Origin: Paenibacillus sp. FSL R5-0517
GTDB lineage: Bacteria; Bacillota; Bacilli; Paenibacillales; Paenibacillaceae
Assembly (NCBI RefSeq): GCF_037974355.1
Contig: NZ_CP150235.1
Span: forward strand, 496,001-560,000
Length of the DNA: 64,000 nucleotides
Reading direction: 5' to 3'
Below the pieces are notes generated by a model, which worked only from the letters and a program-made list of their open reading frames with translations, was not told where the DNA came from and ran no database searches. Positions 1-9,592 of the stretch are shown piece by piece (the stretch's first letter is position 1; each line of letters begins with the position of its first letter). Position numbers and translations under genes: made by a program.

Positions 1-228
1 GTAATGTAAAAAATAATGCTTTTCAATGGCTGAACATTGCGTTATGATTTGGAATGTAAACGACAAGCACAGACATAAATAGATGTTCATGTGAGATAAA
101 CTTACCTGAAATTCGGATGCATGTCATCAGAGCGTCAGTACGCACAACCCATGAAATCTATCTTTTTTCTGCGCTCTTCGTTTGCCCAATAATGCATGAT
201 TCAATGTACATAACCGGGAGGGGTTATT

Positions 229-2478
229 TTGAAAACGAGTAAAAAAGTATTATCAAGCCTGACTGCCGCTTTGGTTGCATTAAACGTGCTTGCGGTGTTT
301 CCGGTACCTGTATCGGCTGCGGATGCTGCCAAAGTTAAACTGCGGATCATGGAGACAACAGACATTCATGACAATCTGATTAACTACGACTATTATTCCG
401 ACAAAGAGACAGACCAGTATGGCCTTGCCAAAACAGCTACACTGATCAAGAAAGCGCGTGATGAAGCCAAGAACAGCTTGCTGTTCGACAATGGTGATCT
501 GATTCAGGGTAACCCGCTGGGAGACTATGTGGCGAAGATTGATCCACTGAAAAAGGGTGAAACTCACCCTGTATATAAAGCGATGAATCTGCTCGATTAT
601 GATGCAGGTAACATCGGTAACCATGAGTTCAACTATGGTCTGGACTTCCTGGACATGACGCTGGAGGGAGCGAACTTCCCTTACATTAATGCCAATGTCT
701 ATGTAGACGATGGTGATGATGATGAGACGAATGACAAGAATTACTTCACACCGTATGAGATTTTGGATAAAAAAGTAACGGACGAGACTGGCAAGGAACA
801 TACGATCAAAGTGGGTGTGATCGGATTTGTACCGCCACAAGTCATGCAGTGGGACAGCGCTAACCTTGAAGGCAAAGTCATCGCCAAGGATATTATTGCT
901 ACCGCTAAAAAATTCATTCCAAAAATGAAGGCCGAAGGTGCGGACATTATTGTAGCTATTCCTCACTCCGGATTTGAGGATATCCCTCAAACGGACCTGA
1001 TGGAGAACTCCGTACTGTACCTGAGTCAGGTAGAAGGCATTAATGCCATTCTGTTTGGACATGCTCACAAAGTATTCCCAAGTGCTGATTTTGCCGGCAA
1101 AAAAGGGGTAGACCTTGAGAAAGGCACAATCAATGGCGTTCCTGCTGTTGAGCCAGGTTTCTGGGGTGATCATCTGGGTATTATCGATCTGGATCTGGAG
1201 CTGGTAGATGGCAAATGGAAAGTGGTGGATTCCAAAACGGAAGCACGCCCGATCTATGACACTGAGAACAAAAAGCCACTGGTAGATGCGGATAAAGACA
1301 TCATTGATGCGGTTCATGAAGAGCATGAAGGTACATTGGAGTATGTTCGTGGTCCAGTAGGCGAAACGACAGCACCGATCAACAGCTTCTTCGCTCTGGT
1401 TCAGGATGATCCATCCATTCAGATCGTAACGAATGCACAGAAATGGTATGTCGAAAAACATATGCAAGGTACGGAATATGAGAAAATCCCTGTATTGTCG
1501 GCAGGTGCACCATTCAAAGCGGGTGGACGTTCAGGCGCTTCGTATTACACGAATATTCCTAAAGGCACCATTGCGATCAAAAACGTTGCTGACCTGTACG
1601 TATATCCAAATACGGTACATGCTGTAATGGTTAACGGCGCAGAACTGAAAGAATGGCTGGAATGGTCTGCAGGCCAGTTCAACCAGATCGACCCGGCTAA
1701 AGGTGGACAACAGCAACTGATCAATAATGACTTCCCAACGTACAACTTCGATGTTATCGATGGGGTAACGTATCAGATTGATGTGACCCAACCAGCCAAA
1801 TACGATGGCAAAGCTGCGATCGTTAATGCATCTGCAAGCCGGATTAAGGACCTGAGCTTTAACGGCAAACCGGTTGACCCAGCGCAAAAATTCATTGTAG
1901 CGACAAATAACTACCGTGCTTCTTCATCCAAACTGGCTAACCCGGACGGCAAACGGATCGTTCTGGCTGCACCGGATGAGAACCGTCAAGTGATCATCGA
2001 CTACATCCGTGAAAATAAAACGATTAATCCGGCAGCGGACGGTAACTGGTCCCTGGCACCAATCAAACCATCTGCGGGTGTAACTGCAGCGGCGTTGAAC
2101 GATCTTGAAGTTGTGTTTGCTTCTTCCCCGGATGCGAAAGGTCTGGTTGAAGCGAATCCGGCGATGTCGTTCATCGGCACGAACAAAGAAGGTTTTGCAG
2201 AGTATGGCTTGAAACTGACAGGTGAAGCAACGACAACACCTGAAACAGGTACGGAGCCAGCACCGACGCCTAAACCAACTCCAACACCAACGCCTAAGCC
2301 ACAACCTGAGAAACCGGCAACTAGCAACAAGGTTGTATACGTGGTGAAAAAAGGGGATAACCTGTACCGCATCGGTTTGAAATATGGTGTGGACTGGCGT
2401 AAGCTGGCAACAGCTAACAAAATCTCAAATGTGCATAACCTGAAAGTTGGACAGAAAATCGTGATTCCCGCTTCATAA
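229..2478 (+). CDS. Secreted 2',3'-cyclic-nucleotide 2'-phosphodiesterase/3'-nucleotidase with LysM anchor
   Basis: Predicted exported enzyme that hydrolyses 2',3'-cyclic nucleotides and 3'-nucleotides to nucleosides and phosphate outside the membrane. It has a signal peptide (residues 1-30, ending VPVSA). A metallophosphatase domain follows, with the metal-site motifs TTDIHDN (residues 43-49), FDNGD, GNHEF and GHAHK. A 5'-nucleotidase C-terminal domain covers roughly 370-600. A Pro/Thr linker (TPKPTPTPTPKP) then leads to one LysM domain at about 705-749, which should bind peptidoglycan. Translation starts at TTG behind GGGAGGGG. The length (749 aa) is usual for CpdB/YfkN-like proteins with one catalytic unit. 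A terminator follows directly, so the gene looks monocistronic. Nutritional phosphate scavenging is the likely role; no Pho box was recognised upstream. Confidence 0.93.
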   Translation: MKTSKKVLSSLTAALVALNVLAVFPVPVSAADAAKVKLRIMETTDIHDNLINYDYYSDKETDQYGLAKTATLIKKARDEAKNSLLFDNGDLIQGNPLGDYVAKIDPLKKGETHPVYKAMNLLDYDAGNIGNHEFNYGLDFLDMTLEGANFPYINANVYVDDGDDDETNDKNYFTPYEILDKKVTDETGKEHTIKVGVIGFVPPQVMQWDSANLEGKVIAKDIIATAKKFIPKMKAEGADIIVAIPHSGFEDIPQTDLMENSVLYLSQVEGINAILFGHAHKVFPSADFAGKKGVDLEKGTINGVPAVEPGFWGDHLGIIDLDLELVDGKWKVVDSKTEARPIYDTENKKPLVDADKDIIDAVHEEHEGTLEYVRGPVGETTAPINSFFALVQDDPSIQIVTNAQKWYVEKHMQGTEYEKIPVLSAGAPFKAGGRSGASYYTNIPKGTIAIKNVADLYVYPNTVHAVMVNGAELKEWLEWSAGQFNQIDPAKGGQQQLINNDFPTYNFDVIDGVTYQIDVTQPAKYDGKAAIVNASASRIKDLSFNGKPVDPAQKFIVATNNYRASSSKLANPDGKRIVLAAPDENRQVIIDYIRENKTINPAADGNWSLAPIKPSAGVTAAALNDLEVVFASSPDAKGLVEANPAMSFIGTNKEGFAEYGLKLTGEATTTPETGTEPAPTPKPTPTPTPKPQPEKPATSNKVVYVVKKGDNLYRIGLKYGVDWRKLATANKISNVHNLKVGQKIVIPAS

Positions 2479-2500
2479 CGTTTAATAAGCGGAGAGGAGG

Positions 2501-2533
2501 AGACCGACAGTCATCAGACTGTCGGTCTTTTTT
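2501..2533 (+). terminator. Rho-independent terminator after the phosphodiesterase gene
   Basis: GACCGACAGT and ACTGTCGGTC form a 10-bp stem with a short CATCAG loop, followed by six T. It ends the transcript of the upstream gene. Confidence 0.9.
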
Positions 2534-2694
2534 CTGCAAATTTTGAATATATTTGTTTCAACAACCGTCATATACGAAGTCATCAAAACAGTAGAGATTA
2601 ATTTTAAGACCCATGATATAATATTTACAAACTTTGGGTATATACCAGTAATCATTAATGGACATGGAATCATAAATTGGCAAGGGGGTCCTAC

Positions 2695-3753
2695 ATGAAT
2701 TGCAGTGGCTGCAGTCCAATCTATCCTATAGAGGGCCAAGGTACCTTGTACCTGCGTCCCATTTCCCCCGCTTTGCTGGAAGCGCTGCAAACGCCGGGAA
2801 GACTTATCGAGACGTCGGATGATATGATGTGGATGCATTTTTCAAATCTTGAGGCGGTTCAGAGCTTAATAGAAAAGATCAGCGAAATGGATTCGACATT
2901 ACGTGATTCCCTAACCGTTCAGATTATGCCTTTATACGAACAGGCGAATGAAGAAAGCTGGATTAGTCTAAGCATGCAGGAGTCACGTTTCAGGCATGCG
3001 GAGCTTGTTTCCATCATTCTGGAACATGAATTCAGCAGTCATATGCAGCCCATCGTTGATGCATCGGAGCAGATTATCGGATACGAGTTTTTGCTTCGTC
3101 CTGCTGAGAATGGCAAATCCTTCAGTTCCTATGAATTATTTGAAGTTGCACGCGAGACTGGACTACATTCTTTTCTGGATCGAATGGCGCGAATTACTGC
3201 CATTGAGACCAGTGCTGTTTTTTTGCCGCATGGTGTGAAACGCTTCGTAAATTTCCTGCCTTCCTCCATATATAATCCCGAATATTGTCTGACACATACG
3301 TTTGAAGCGATTGAACGTCTTTCGCTGGACCCTAAAGATTTTGTGTTTGAAGTCGTGGAAACAGAGCAGATCCAACATATGCCCATCTTGCAGCAGATAT
3401 TTGAGGTGTATCGTTCCCGTGGAATGTCGGTTGCACTGGATGATGTGGGTGCTGGATATTCAACAATAGAGTTGATGAATCGGTTAGAACCGGATTTTGT
3501 CAAAATAGATCGAAGTCTTATTGATCGTTGTGATCAGGATTCGACCAAACAACAGCAAATTCTTCATATTGTTGAGATGTCGAGTCGATTTGGAGGTCAA
3601 GTCCTTGCCGAGGGGATCGAACGGATGGAAGAGTTTGAATTCTGTCGCTCCATAGGTATTGAACTCGCACAGGGCTACTATTTTGGTAAACCCTCGGCAC
3701 AACCTCCAGGCGATCCGTACTCTAATACTTCATCTAATACATGGAATAATTAG
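2695..3753 (+). CDS. EAL-domain protein, probable c-di-GMP phosphodiesterase
   Basis: An EAL domain covers about residues 108-340 after a roughly 100-residue N-terminal segment I do not recognise. Residues matching the family's catalytic set are present: Glu131 (EAL reads EFL), Asn186 (FVNFLP), Glu222 (EVVE), Asp249-Asp250 (DDVGAGYS), Lys270 (VKIDRS) and Glu306 (AEGIE). Hydrolysis of c-di-GMP to pGpG is therefore plausible; this is inference from conserved residues. There is no GGDEF domain, membrane segment or signal peptide, so it should be cytosolic. The ATG at 2695 was chosen because AAGGGGG lies 7 bases upstream; an in-frame TTG 18 bases earlier lies ahead of that site. The gene stands alone between two terminators, just before a chemoreceptor gene. 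Confidence 0.88.
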   Translation: MNCSGCSPIYPIEGQGTLYLRPISPALLEALQTPGRLIETSDDMMWMHFSNLEAVQSLIEKISEMDSTLRDSLTVQIMPLYEQANEESWISLSMQESRFRHAELVSIILEHEFSSHMQPIVDASEQIIGYEFLLRPAENGKSFSSYELFEVARETGLHSFLDRMARITAIETSAVFLPHGVKRFVNFLPSSIYNPEYCLTHTFEAIERLSLDPKDFVFEVVETEQIQHMPILQQIFEVYRSRGMSVALDDVGAGYSTIELMNRLEPDFVKIDRSLIDRCDQDSTKQQQILHIVEMSSRFGGQVLAEGIERMEEFEFCRSIGIELAQGYYFGKPSAQPPGDPYSNTSSNTWNN

Positions 3754-3768
3754 TAATCCGTACCTTGT

Positions 3769-3800
3769 ACAAGTCACTTCTGATCAGAGGTGACTTGTTT
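3769..3800 (+). terminator. Terminator after the EAL gene
   Basis: ACAAGTCAC and GTGACTTGT form a 9-bp stem, with a TCTGATCAGA palindrome in the loop and a short T-rich tail. Confidence 0.75.
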
Positions 3801-3827
3801 GGCGTGCCTGCACATTTTTCTCTCAAA

Positions 3828-3851
3828 TAAATCCCCTCATTTAGCCGATAT
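3828..3851 (+). promoter_or_regulatory. Possible sigma-D (motility) promoter of the chemoreceptor gene
   Basis: A perfect GCCGATAT (3844-3851), the flagellar sigma-factor -10 consensus, lies 75 bases before the chemoreceptor start. A TAAA lies 12 bases upstream, which is shorter than the usual spacing of about 15. Sigma-D control of chemoreceptors is known in Bacillus. The call rests mostly on the -10 match and the gene's function. Confidence 0.5.
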
Positions 3852-3926
3852 ATAAGATAAGCCTTTTAGATTGATTCATACATACAAAGAAAGAGGGCAT
3901 TTTTACATTTAGAGGGGGATAAAGAC

Positions 3927-6017
3927 ATGAGTGAAACTCAGGATAATACACCAATGAAAGCAGCGAAACCTGCTAAACCAAAACATAATCAAAATAAAAA
4001 GAAGAAGAAAAAGAAAGGTTTCGTCTGGAATATAAGGAACAAACTATTGGTCTCCTTCCTGGCCGTTCTGCTCCTGCCAAGCTTGGCGATCGGCTTGATC
4101 ACACTAACGATGGCTGAAGATGGCGTACAAGGACAATTAGTGGATAGTGCCAAGCAAAGTGTGAGTACGGCCAATACCATTGTAGAAAGCCAAGTGAACT
4201 ACAAGATCCATGACATTAACTATTTTGCGGATGCCCTTGATCCGAGCTTGGTCAAAGGGGAGAACGATAGTCCAGAGCTTCAGTTGAAGCTGGAGCAATA
4301 TCTGGGCTTGCATCCCGATGCCATGAACATTTTTGTGGGAACAACGGAAGGAGTCATGGTTCGGGGTAAAGCAACAGCAAGCAGTACGCGGGGAGATGCA
4401 TATGATCCTAGGGAGCGGGAGTGGTACAAACTAGCGATGGAAAAGCCGGGTACAGCCGTTGTATCCGCTGTGTCTGTTAATACCGATGGCGTTGCCGTTG
4501 TATTTATCTCCAAAACATTAAAGGACCAATCCGGTGTTGTCGGTTTGTCTCTGGATCTAACAGACTTGCAAGAGCAAGCATCCATTAAGGTGGGTAAAGA
4601 AGGTTACGTCATTATTTTGGATGCAAACAAAAATTATGTCGTATCGCCTGTAGCAGATGCAGGTACACAGGAAGCTAGTGGTTTGTTGGATGAAATGTAT
4701 GAGGGTAAAGAAGGTCAATTCGATTATGTATTCAATGAGCAACCGAAAACGATGATCTTTGCTACCAATGAAGCAACGGGCTGGAAAATTGCCGGTACGA
4801 TGTTCAAGAGTGAAATAACCAGTGCGAGCAAGGACATTCGCATGATTACATTTATAGTGATTCTCGCGGCGACCTTCCTAACCCTTATCTTTATTATCTG
4901 GTTTACACGATCCATGCTGCGTCCGATCAAGCGACTGCAGGAATCGGCCAGAGCTGTAAGCAAAGGTGACCTGACCGTGAAAATGGAAACAGGCCGTAAA
5001 GATGAAGTCGGTGATCTGGCGAAGTATTTCGAGCGTATGGTGGATAACCTGCGGATGATGATTCTTGGTGTACAGGAAACAACAGAGCAGGTATCTGCTT
5101 CTTCTCAAGAATTGTCTGCCAGTGCGGAACAAACGACCAAAGCAATCGAACATTCAACACTGGCTATTCAGGAACTGGCCGAAGGCGCTGAGCAGCAGGT
5201 GAACAGCGTGAAAGACGGATCTGGACAGATGAGCCGAATGGCCGAAGATGTTCGGATGATGTCGGAGCGTGTGCAATCGATTACGGCGAATATGCGGAAT
5301 ACATCCGGAGCGGCTTCTTCTGGTAATGAGGCAGCAGGACAAGCTGTAGAGCAGATGAACAGCATCCAGGAAACCGTAGAGCAGCTAGGGACTGTGGTTC
5401 AATCTCTGAATGCCCGTTCCGTTGAGATTGGTAGCATGGTGGATGTCATTGCATCCATCTCCAAACAAACGAACTTGCTCGCATTGAATGCTTCCATTGA
5501 AGCGGCCAGAGCAGGTGATGCGGGGCGTGGGTTTGCTGTTGTAGCCGGAGAAGTTCGCAAATTGGCAGAAGAATCCGGAAGTTCGGCAGCGCAGATCGGT
5601 GAGGTCGTTCATAATATCCGTCAGGACATGGATGCCGCTCTAATCGCCATGAATGCGGCTCAGACGCGTGTGGGAGAAGGGATTCAGGCCGTGAATACGT
5701 CTGGACAATCCTTTGCCCAGATTCGGGAGGCGGTGGAAGAGGCGGTTCATACCTTGGATGACTTGTCTGAAACAACGAAACAACTGGAGAGTGGGGCATC
5801 CCACGTTGCCAAGGCGATGAGCGATATCTCGAATGTGACCCAGGAATCGGCTGCGAATACAGAATCCGTATCTGCATCTTCGCAGGAACAACTGGCATCG
5901 GTAGAAGAAATTGCATCCTCATCGGCACATCTGAACAGTATGGCGGAACAACTGCAAGGATTGCTTGGCATGTTCAAGATGGTAGAGGATACGCCGAAAG
6001 ATAAAGGCAAAGAATAA
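3927..6017 (+). CDS. Methyl-accepting chemotaxis protein with extracellular Cache-type sensor
   Basis: Membrane chemoreceptor that passes ligand signals to CheA/CheW. The cytosolic start is lysine-rich (about 18-31). TM1 is at about 39-61, an extracellular dCache-like sensor at about 65-300 and TM2 at about 308-329. A HAMP domain ([17 protein letters not shown] onward) follows. A long helical signalling domain at about 390-685 contains the hairpin tip around [20 protein letters not shown]. Candidate methylation-type glutamine/glutamate helices flank the tip. The length (696 aa) is ordinary for the family. The start follows an AGAGGGGGA ribosome binding site. The ligand cannot be told from the sequence. 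It is an isolated receptor, with no che or fla genes nearby. Confidence 0.93.
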   Translation: MSETQDNTPMKAAKPAKPKHNQNKKKKKKKGFVWNIRNKLLVSFLAVLLLPSLAIGLITLTMAEDGVQGQLVDSAKQSVSTANTIVESQVNYKIHDINYFADALDPSLVKGENDSPELQLKLEQYLGLHPDAMNIFVGTTEGVMVRGKATASSTRGDAYDPREREWYKLAMEKPGTAVVSAVSVNTDGVAVVFISKTLKDQSGVVGLSLDLTDLQEQASIKVGKEGYVIILDANKNYVVSPVADAGTQEASGLLDEMYEGKEGQFDYVFNEQPKTMIFATNEATGWKIAGTMFKSEITSASKDIRMITFIVILAATFLTLIFIIWFTRSMLRPIKRLQESARAVSKGDLTVKMETGRKDEVGDLAKYFERMVDNLRMMILGVQETTEQVSASSQELSASAEQTTKAIEHSTLAIQELAEGAEQQVNSVKDGSGQMSRMAEDVRMMSERVQSITANMRNTSGAASSGNEAAGQAVEQMNSIQETVEQLGTVVQSLNARSVEIGSMVDVIASISKQTNLLALNASIEAARAGDAGRGFAVVAGEVRKLAEESGSSAAQIGEVVHNIRQDMDAALIAMNAAQTRVGEGIQAVNTSGQSFAQIREAVEEAVHTLDDLSETTKQLESGASHVAKAMSDISNVTQESAANTESVSASSQEQLASVEEIASSSAHLNSMAEQLQGLLGMFKMVEDTPKDKGKE

Positions 6018-6204
6018 ATCCCAACACTTTAAACCATAATTTACCACAACTTTTATAATAGAAGAAAAATAAATATAGACAATGTTCCTGTAGCCCTGTA
6101 TAAATATATCGTCTGGTTATTCCGAGCATATAGCGGTGTAATCTAACAACATAAGATTGAATAAACGAAATAATATATGAATACAGGGTACAGCAGGAGG
6201 CTTT

Positions 6205-7497
6205 ATGGTATACGTAGCAATACTGATTTTTGTAGTGACAATCACTTTGGTGATCTGGCAACCTCGTGGGTTGGGAATTGGTTGGACTGCATCGGGTGGG
6301 GCTTTGGTTGCCTTGCTGTGTGGAGTCGTCAGCTTGAACGATGCCTCGGATGTAGCGTCCATTGTATGGAATGCAACGTTGGCCTTTGTCGGTATTATTA
6401 TGATTTCTCTCATTCTCGACGAGACGGGTTTCTTCGAATGGGCCGCTCTTCACATGGCTAGACTCGCTGGAGGAGACGGTCGCAGATTGTTCTTCTACTC
6501 CATTTTACTCGGTGCTGCAGTGTCGGCCCTGTTCGCAAATGATGGTGCAGCGCTCATCCTGACACCAATTGTGCTGGCGATGGTGCGTGCATTAAAGTTT
6601 GATGAGCGGATGGTACTGGCTTTTGTAATGGCGAGTGGATTTATCGCAGATACCACATCGTTGCCGCTGGTCGTCAGCAATTTGGTTAACATTGTGTCTG
6701 CCGATTTCTTTGGTATTACCTTTGTGGAGTATGCGGTACGCATGGCCGTGCCGAATCTGATCTCGATCGTAGCGAGTACGGGAATGTTATTTTTGTTCTA
6801 TCGCAAAAGCATCCCCCTTCGCTATGACATCTCTGCGGCTCGCGACCCGAAAGAGGCAATACGTGATCCACGGATGTTTCGCATTGCCTGGTTCATGCTA
6901 GGGCTGCTATTGGTGGCTTACGCATCCAGTGAGTTCCTGCCAATTCCCGTGTCGGTGATTGTGGGCTCGGTTGCACTGCTGTTCGCTTTACTGGCACGCA
7001 AGAGCGAGGCAGTTGATCTGAAACGGGTCATCAAGGAAGCACCGTGGTCGATTGTGGTGTTCTCCGTGGGTATGTACATCGTCGTATATGGACTGCGTAA
7101 TGCAGGATTAACCGCTCATCTGAGCCGCTGGCTAGATGCCATAGCAGAGCATGGCCTGCTGGCCGCTTCGCTCGGAATGGGCATTATAGCGGCCGTATTG
7201 TCATCGCTGATGAACAACCTGCCTACCGTATTGATTAACCTGCTAGCCATCCAGGGTGCGCACACCGAAGGGGTCATCCAAGAGGCATTCATCTATGCCA
7301 ATGTCATTGGTTCCGATCTGGGTCCCAAAATGACGCCGATTGGTTCACTTGCCACATTGCTATGGCTGCATGTGTTATCCCGTAAAGGTGTGAAGATCAC
7401 ATGGGGGTATTATTTCAAAGCAGGTATCATCCTGACCATTCCAACCTTGTTCATTACCCTAGCAGGTCTGGCATTGTGGTTATGGATTCTGGGTTAG
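6205..7497 (+). CDS. ArsB/NhaD-family (ion transporter superfamily) membrane transporter
   Basis: A 430-residue polytopic protein with about 11-12 hydrophobic segments and the ArsB/NhaD/SLC13-type layout. Recognisable blocks include the [11 protein letters not shown] region near residue 112 and a second-half repeat with [16 protein letters not shown] and [27 protein letters not shown]. These resemble the arsenite-efflux protein ArsB. The substrate is uncertain, because no arsR, arsC or arsA lies nearby and the fold also serves Na+/H+ and dicarboxylate transport. An AGGAGG site precedes the ATG. A weak hairpin with a T-run follows, so the gene is probably monocistronic. Confidence 0.85.
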   Translation: MVYVAILIFVVTITLVIWQPRGLGIGWTASGGALVALLCGVVSLNDASDVASIVWNATLAFVGIIMISLILDETGFFEWAALHMARLAGGDGRRLFFYSILLGAAVSALFANDGAALILTPIVLAMVRALKFDERMVLAFVMASGFIADTTSLPLVVSNLVNIVSADFFGITFVEYAVRMAVPNLISIVASTGMLFLFYRKSIPLRYDISAARDPKEAIRDPRMFRIAWFMLGLLLVAYASSEFLPIPVSVIVGSVALLFALLARKSEAVDLKRVIKEAPWSIVVFSVGMYIVVYGLRNAGLTAHLSRWLDAIAEHGLLAASLGMGIIAAVLSSLMNNLPTVLINLLAIQGAHTEGVIQEAFIYANVIGSDLGPKMTPIGSLATLLWLHVLSRKGVKITWGYYFKAGIILTIPTLFITLAGLALWLWILG

Positions 7498-7550
7498 TAA
7501 AATTAGTTTTTACAATAGGAACATCTAATAATCATTCAATGTATTGTAAA

Positions 7551-7597
7551 AGGCTGCTCTCCAGCTGGTGCTACGCACTGGCAGCGAGGCAGTTTTT
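7551..7597 (+). terminator. Probable terminator after the ArsB-like gene
   Basis: GCTGGTGC-tac-GCACTGGC (two wobble pairs), flanked by a weaker CTGC/GCAG pairing, runs into seven T. The stem is imperfect. Confidence 0.5.
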
Positions 7598-7761
7598 TTG
7601 TTCCTCTTCTGTTTCTTCTATAGAAGGAATGAAAATTCTCTATTTCTATTATGCACCTAACCAATTACATAAAGGGCTGTCTCAAAAGGAATTCTGCTTC
7701 GCTCCAAGCGCTAATGAACCTACCGCACCTTAAAAGGCGGATCATCAACGGTTGCAAGATT

Positions 7762-7905
7762 TAACGAACTTCAGTAACGCTATTTCGTCATAAAAGGACT
7801 TCAAATCCTAAAAAATCAACTAAATCGACGAAATAACGTGTCTGAGATTCGTTAGTTTTTAGATCTGGGCAAATGGGAGCGAATAGCGTGTGTCAGGTTC
7901 ATTAC
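7762..7905. repeat. REP-like repeat cluster A (three units)
   Basis: Three copies of a roughly 27-base unit close to CGAAATAACGTGTCTGAG followed by RTTCGTTAG. One is inverted (7762-7790) and two are direct (7825-7855 and 7877-7905). The direct units start 52 bases apart. The inverted and direct units could pair into a large hairpin. The same unit recurs at 37643-37838 and 57781-57880. No gene is seen in this stretch. Confidence 0.75.
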
Positions 7906-7918
7906 AATAACACGAAAT

Positions 7919-7967
7919 GAGGATGTCCCCCCGTCATATTCATGACGTATGGGACATCCTCTTTTTT
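7919..7967 (+). terminator. Strong hairpin with T-run in the intergenic region
   Basis: GAGGATGTCCC and GGGACATCCTC form an 11-bp stem, with an inner CGTCAT-attc-ATGACG stem, followed by TTTTTT. No gene ends immediately upstream on this strand; it may belong to a repeat or to an unseen short transcript. Confidence 0.7.
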
Positions 7968-8120
7968 GCATACTAGCCAGGCAGATCATTGATATGCCTG
8001 AGATACAACGAGCGCTGACACAGCGCAGGGAACGGAACGATTGTATTGTGTTTTTGCCTGTAAGAAAAGAATGATATTTTCCTTGAATCTTAATGTGCAG
8101 ATAAAACCGCGATCGTAGTG

Positions 8121-8240
8121 AAGGGGACGGAATCGATTCTGAAGAAGCGAAGCGTTCGCCTTTGTCTCCAAATTTCAACAATCAAATTGTTGATCAGAGA
8201 AATTTGGAGACAACAGCGATCAGAAGAACGATCCGTAACT
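8121..8240 (+). ncRNA. Structured repeat RNA element, copy 1
   Basis: Conserved segment GAAGCGAAGCGTTCGCC (containing the GCGAA-GCG-TTCGC hairpin) and conserved ACAGCGATCAGAAG lie either side of a perfect 15-bp stem (8162-8176 with 8199-8213). That stem's loop carries a 7-bp hairpin (CAACAAT/ATTGTTG). An outer helix pairs 8127-8139 with 8226-8236, with two bulged A. A second copy at 52051-52161 on the opposite strand keeps the unpaired core and changes the helices in a compensatory way (see findings). I know no named RNA family for it. Function is unknown; it could be a mobile REP/MITE-like element or a small RNA. Confidence 0.75.
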
Positions 8241-8398
8241 GGAACTGCCACTCAGAGTGTTAAATTTATATTAATTTATTAATGTGTAAAATCTTCATGG
8301 AAATCTGGACATAATACGGATTGAAACAACGTCCGTTCCCGAAGCGGCCACTTCAGCGCAATTTGTCTCAGATAAATTTCAATATGCAGCCGATATTT

Positions 8399-8437
8399 TT
8401 AACATTGCGTTTACAAAACACTGATTTTAAGATGACA
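8399..8437 (+). promoter_or_regulatory. Pho box upstream of pstS
   Basis: TTAACA (8399) and TTTACA (8410) match the Bacillus PhoP hexamer TTWACA at the expected 11-base period. Weaker hexamers CTGATT (8421) and ATGACA (8432) continue the register. PhoP~P binding would induce the pst operon under phosphate limitation; this is established for Bacillus and inferred here. Confidence 0.65.
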
Positions 8438-8523
8438 TACCGAAACTACAATGATTAAAGAGTTGATGGTGAACAAACAAATTCACAAAACGCCATCACT
8501 ACATTGGGGGAGGAAAACAAAAC

Positions 8524-9450
8524 ATGTTTAAAAAGTTGCCGTTTATTTTGATGACCTTAACGTTCGTACTGGTGCTCGCTGCATGCGGATCGAAAAATGA
8601 CGCGGGTACAGAGGGTGCTGCAAGCAATGGTTCAGGGGAAGCTACTGCTGAGCTTAGCGGTAACATTCTGGCAGTCGGATCGACAGCATTGTTACCTCTG
8701 GTAGAACAAGCTGGACAGAAATTTATGGCAGTTGATGAATATAAGAACGTAACGGTTCAAGTTCAAGGTGGCGGTAGTGGTACTGGTTTGACACAAGTAT
8801 CTGACGGACAAGCTACAATCGGTAACTCTGATGTATTCGCAGAAGAGAAGCTGGAGGACGAAGCCAAAGTAAAAGAACTGGTTGACCATCAAGTAGCCGT
8901 AGTAGCTATGGCGCCAGTTAGCAACAAAGATACAGGTGTAGAAGATTTGACGAAGCAGCAACTGGTCGACATTTTCTCCGGTAAAGTGACGAACTGGAAA
9001 GACGTTGGTGGCGCGGATAAAGCAATTGTTATTGTAAACCGTCCAAGTAGTTCCGGTACGCGTGCAACGTTCGAAAAGTATGCATTGGGTGCAAAAATGG
9101 ATGATATCCAAGGTTCGATTCAAGAAGATTCTTCTGGTAACGTAAAAAAATTGGTAGCTGAAACACCAGGTGCTATTGGTTACCTTGCCCTGTCTTACTT
9201 GGATGACAGCTTGCAAGTGTTGAAATACGAAGGTGTAGAAGCAACAGTTGAGAACGTGGAAGCAGGAACTTATCCAGTGTGGGCTTACGAGCACATGTAC
9301 ACCAAAGGTGAGCCGGATGCAGCAACAAAAGCGTTCCTGGACTATATCCTGAGTGACGAAATTCAACAAAACGACGTGACAGAACTTGGATACATTCCAA
9401 TGTCAGGCATGAAAGTAAAACGCGATGCAGCAGGTAATGTGGTTCAATAA
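8524..9450 (+). CDS. pstS: Phosphate ABC transporter substrate-binding lipoprotein PstS
   Basis: High-affinity phosphate-binding lipoprotein, 308 aa. The lipobox is LVLAACGS, with Cys21 as the acylation site, followed by a short Gly/Ser-rich linker. The body is a periplasmic-binding-protein fold. Phosphate-contact motifs are visible as VGSTALLPL, GGGSGTGLTQV and NRPSSSGTRATFEKY. It is the first gene of pstSCAB and is preceded by a Pho box and a GGGGGAGG site. A hairpin immediately after the gene probably lets pstS accumulate in excess over the membrane components, as is usual for this operon. Confidence 0.96.
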   Translation: MFKKLPFILMTLTFVLVLAACGSKNDAGTEGAASNGSGEATAELSGNILAVGSTALLPLVEQAGQKFMAVDEYKNVTVQVQGGGSGTGLTQVSDGQATIGNSDVFAEEKLEDEAKVKELVDHQVAVVAMAPVSNKDTGVEDLTKQQLVDIFSGKVTNWKDVGGADKAIVIVNRPSSSGTRATFEKYALGAKMDDIQGSIQEDSSGNVKKLVAETPGAIGYLALSYLDDSLQVLKYEGVEATVENVEAGTYPVWAYEHMYTKGEPDAATKAFLDYILSDEIQQNDVTELGYIPMSGMKVKRDAAGNVVQ

Positions 9451-9474
9451 TCTTTGAACTTGCGCATACAGCGA

Positions 9475-9501
9475 AAGAGGCGGACTTAGGTCCCGCCTCT
9501 T
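9475..9501 (+). terminator. Hairpin between pstS and pstC
   Basis: AAGAGGCGG and CCGCCTCTT form a 9-bp stem with a short tail. It is probably a partial terminator or 3'-protective hairpin that raises pstS over pstCAB. Confidence 0.7.
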
Positions 9502-9592
9502 TACGCGGTTTGCTCTGAAATAATCCCATATTTTGCATTAATTCTACTATAGAAGGATGGTTGTTATGGAACAGACCGAAGGGGGAACGGTA

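Noticed and set aside
280..1467. A 395-codon minus-strand frame
   Set aside because: It is the shadow of the phosphodiesterase gene on the other strand, with no ribosome site or family features.
7673..7688. A GGGCTGTCTCAAAAG sequence like an insertion-sequence end
   Set aside because: No matching inverted end, target duplication or transposase fragment is nearby.
8389..8396. A second GCCGATAT motif, upstream of pstS
   Set aside because: An 8-base match is expected about twice by chance in this window, and phosphate genes are not sigma-D targets; the adjacent Pho box explains the region better.
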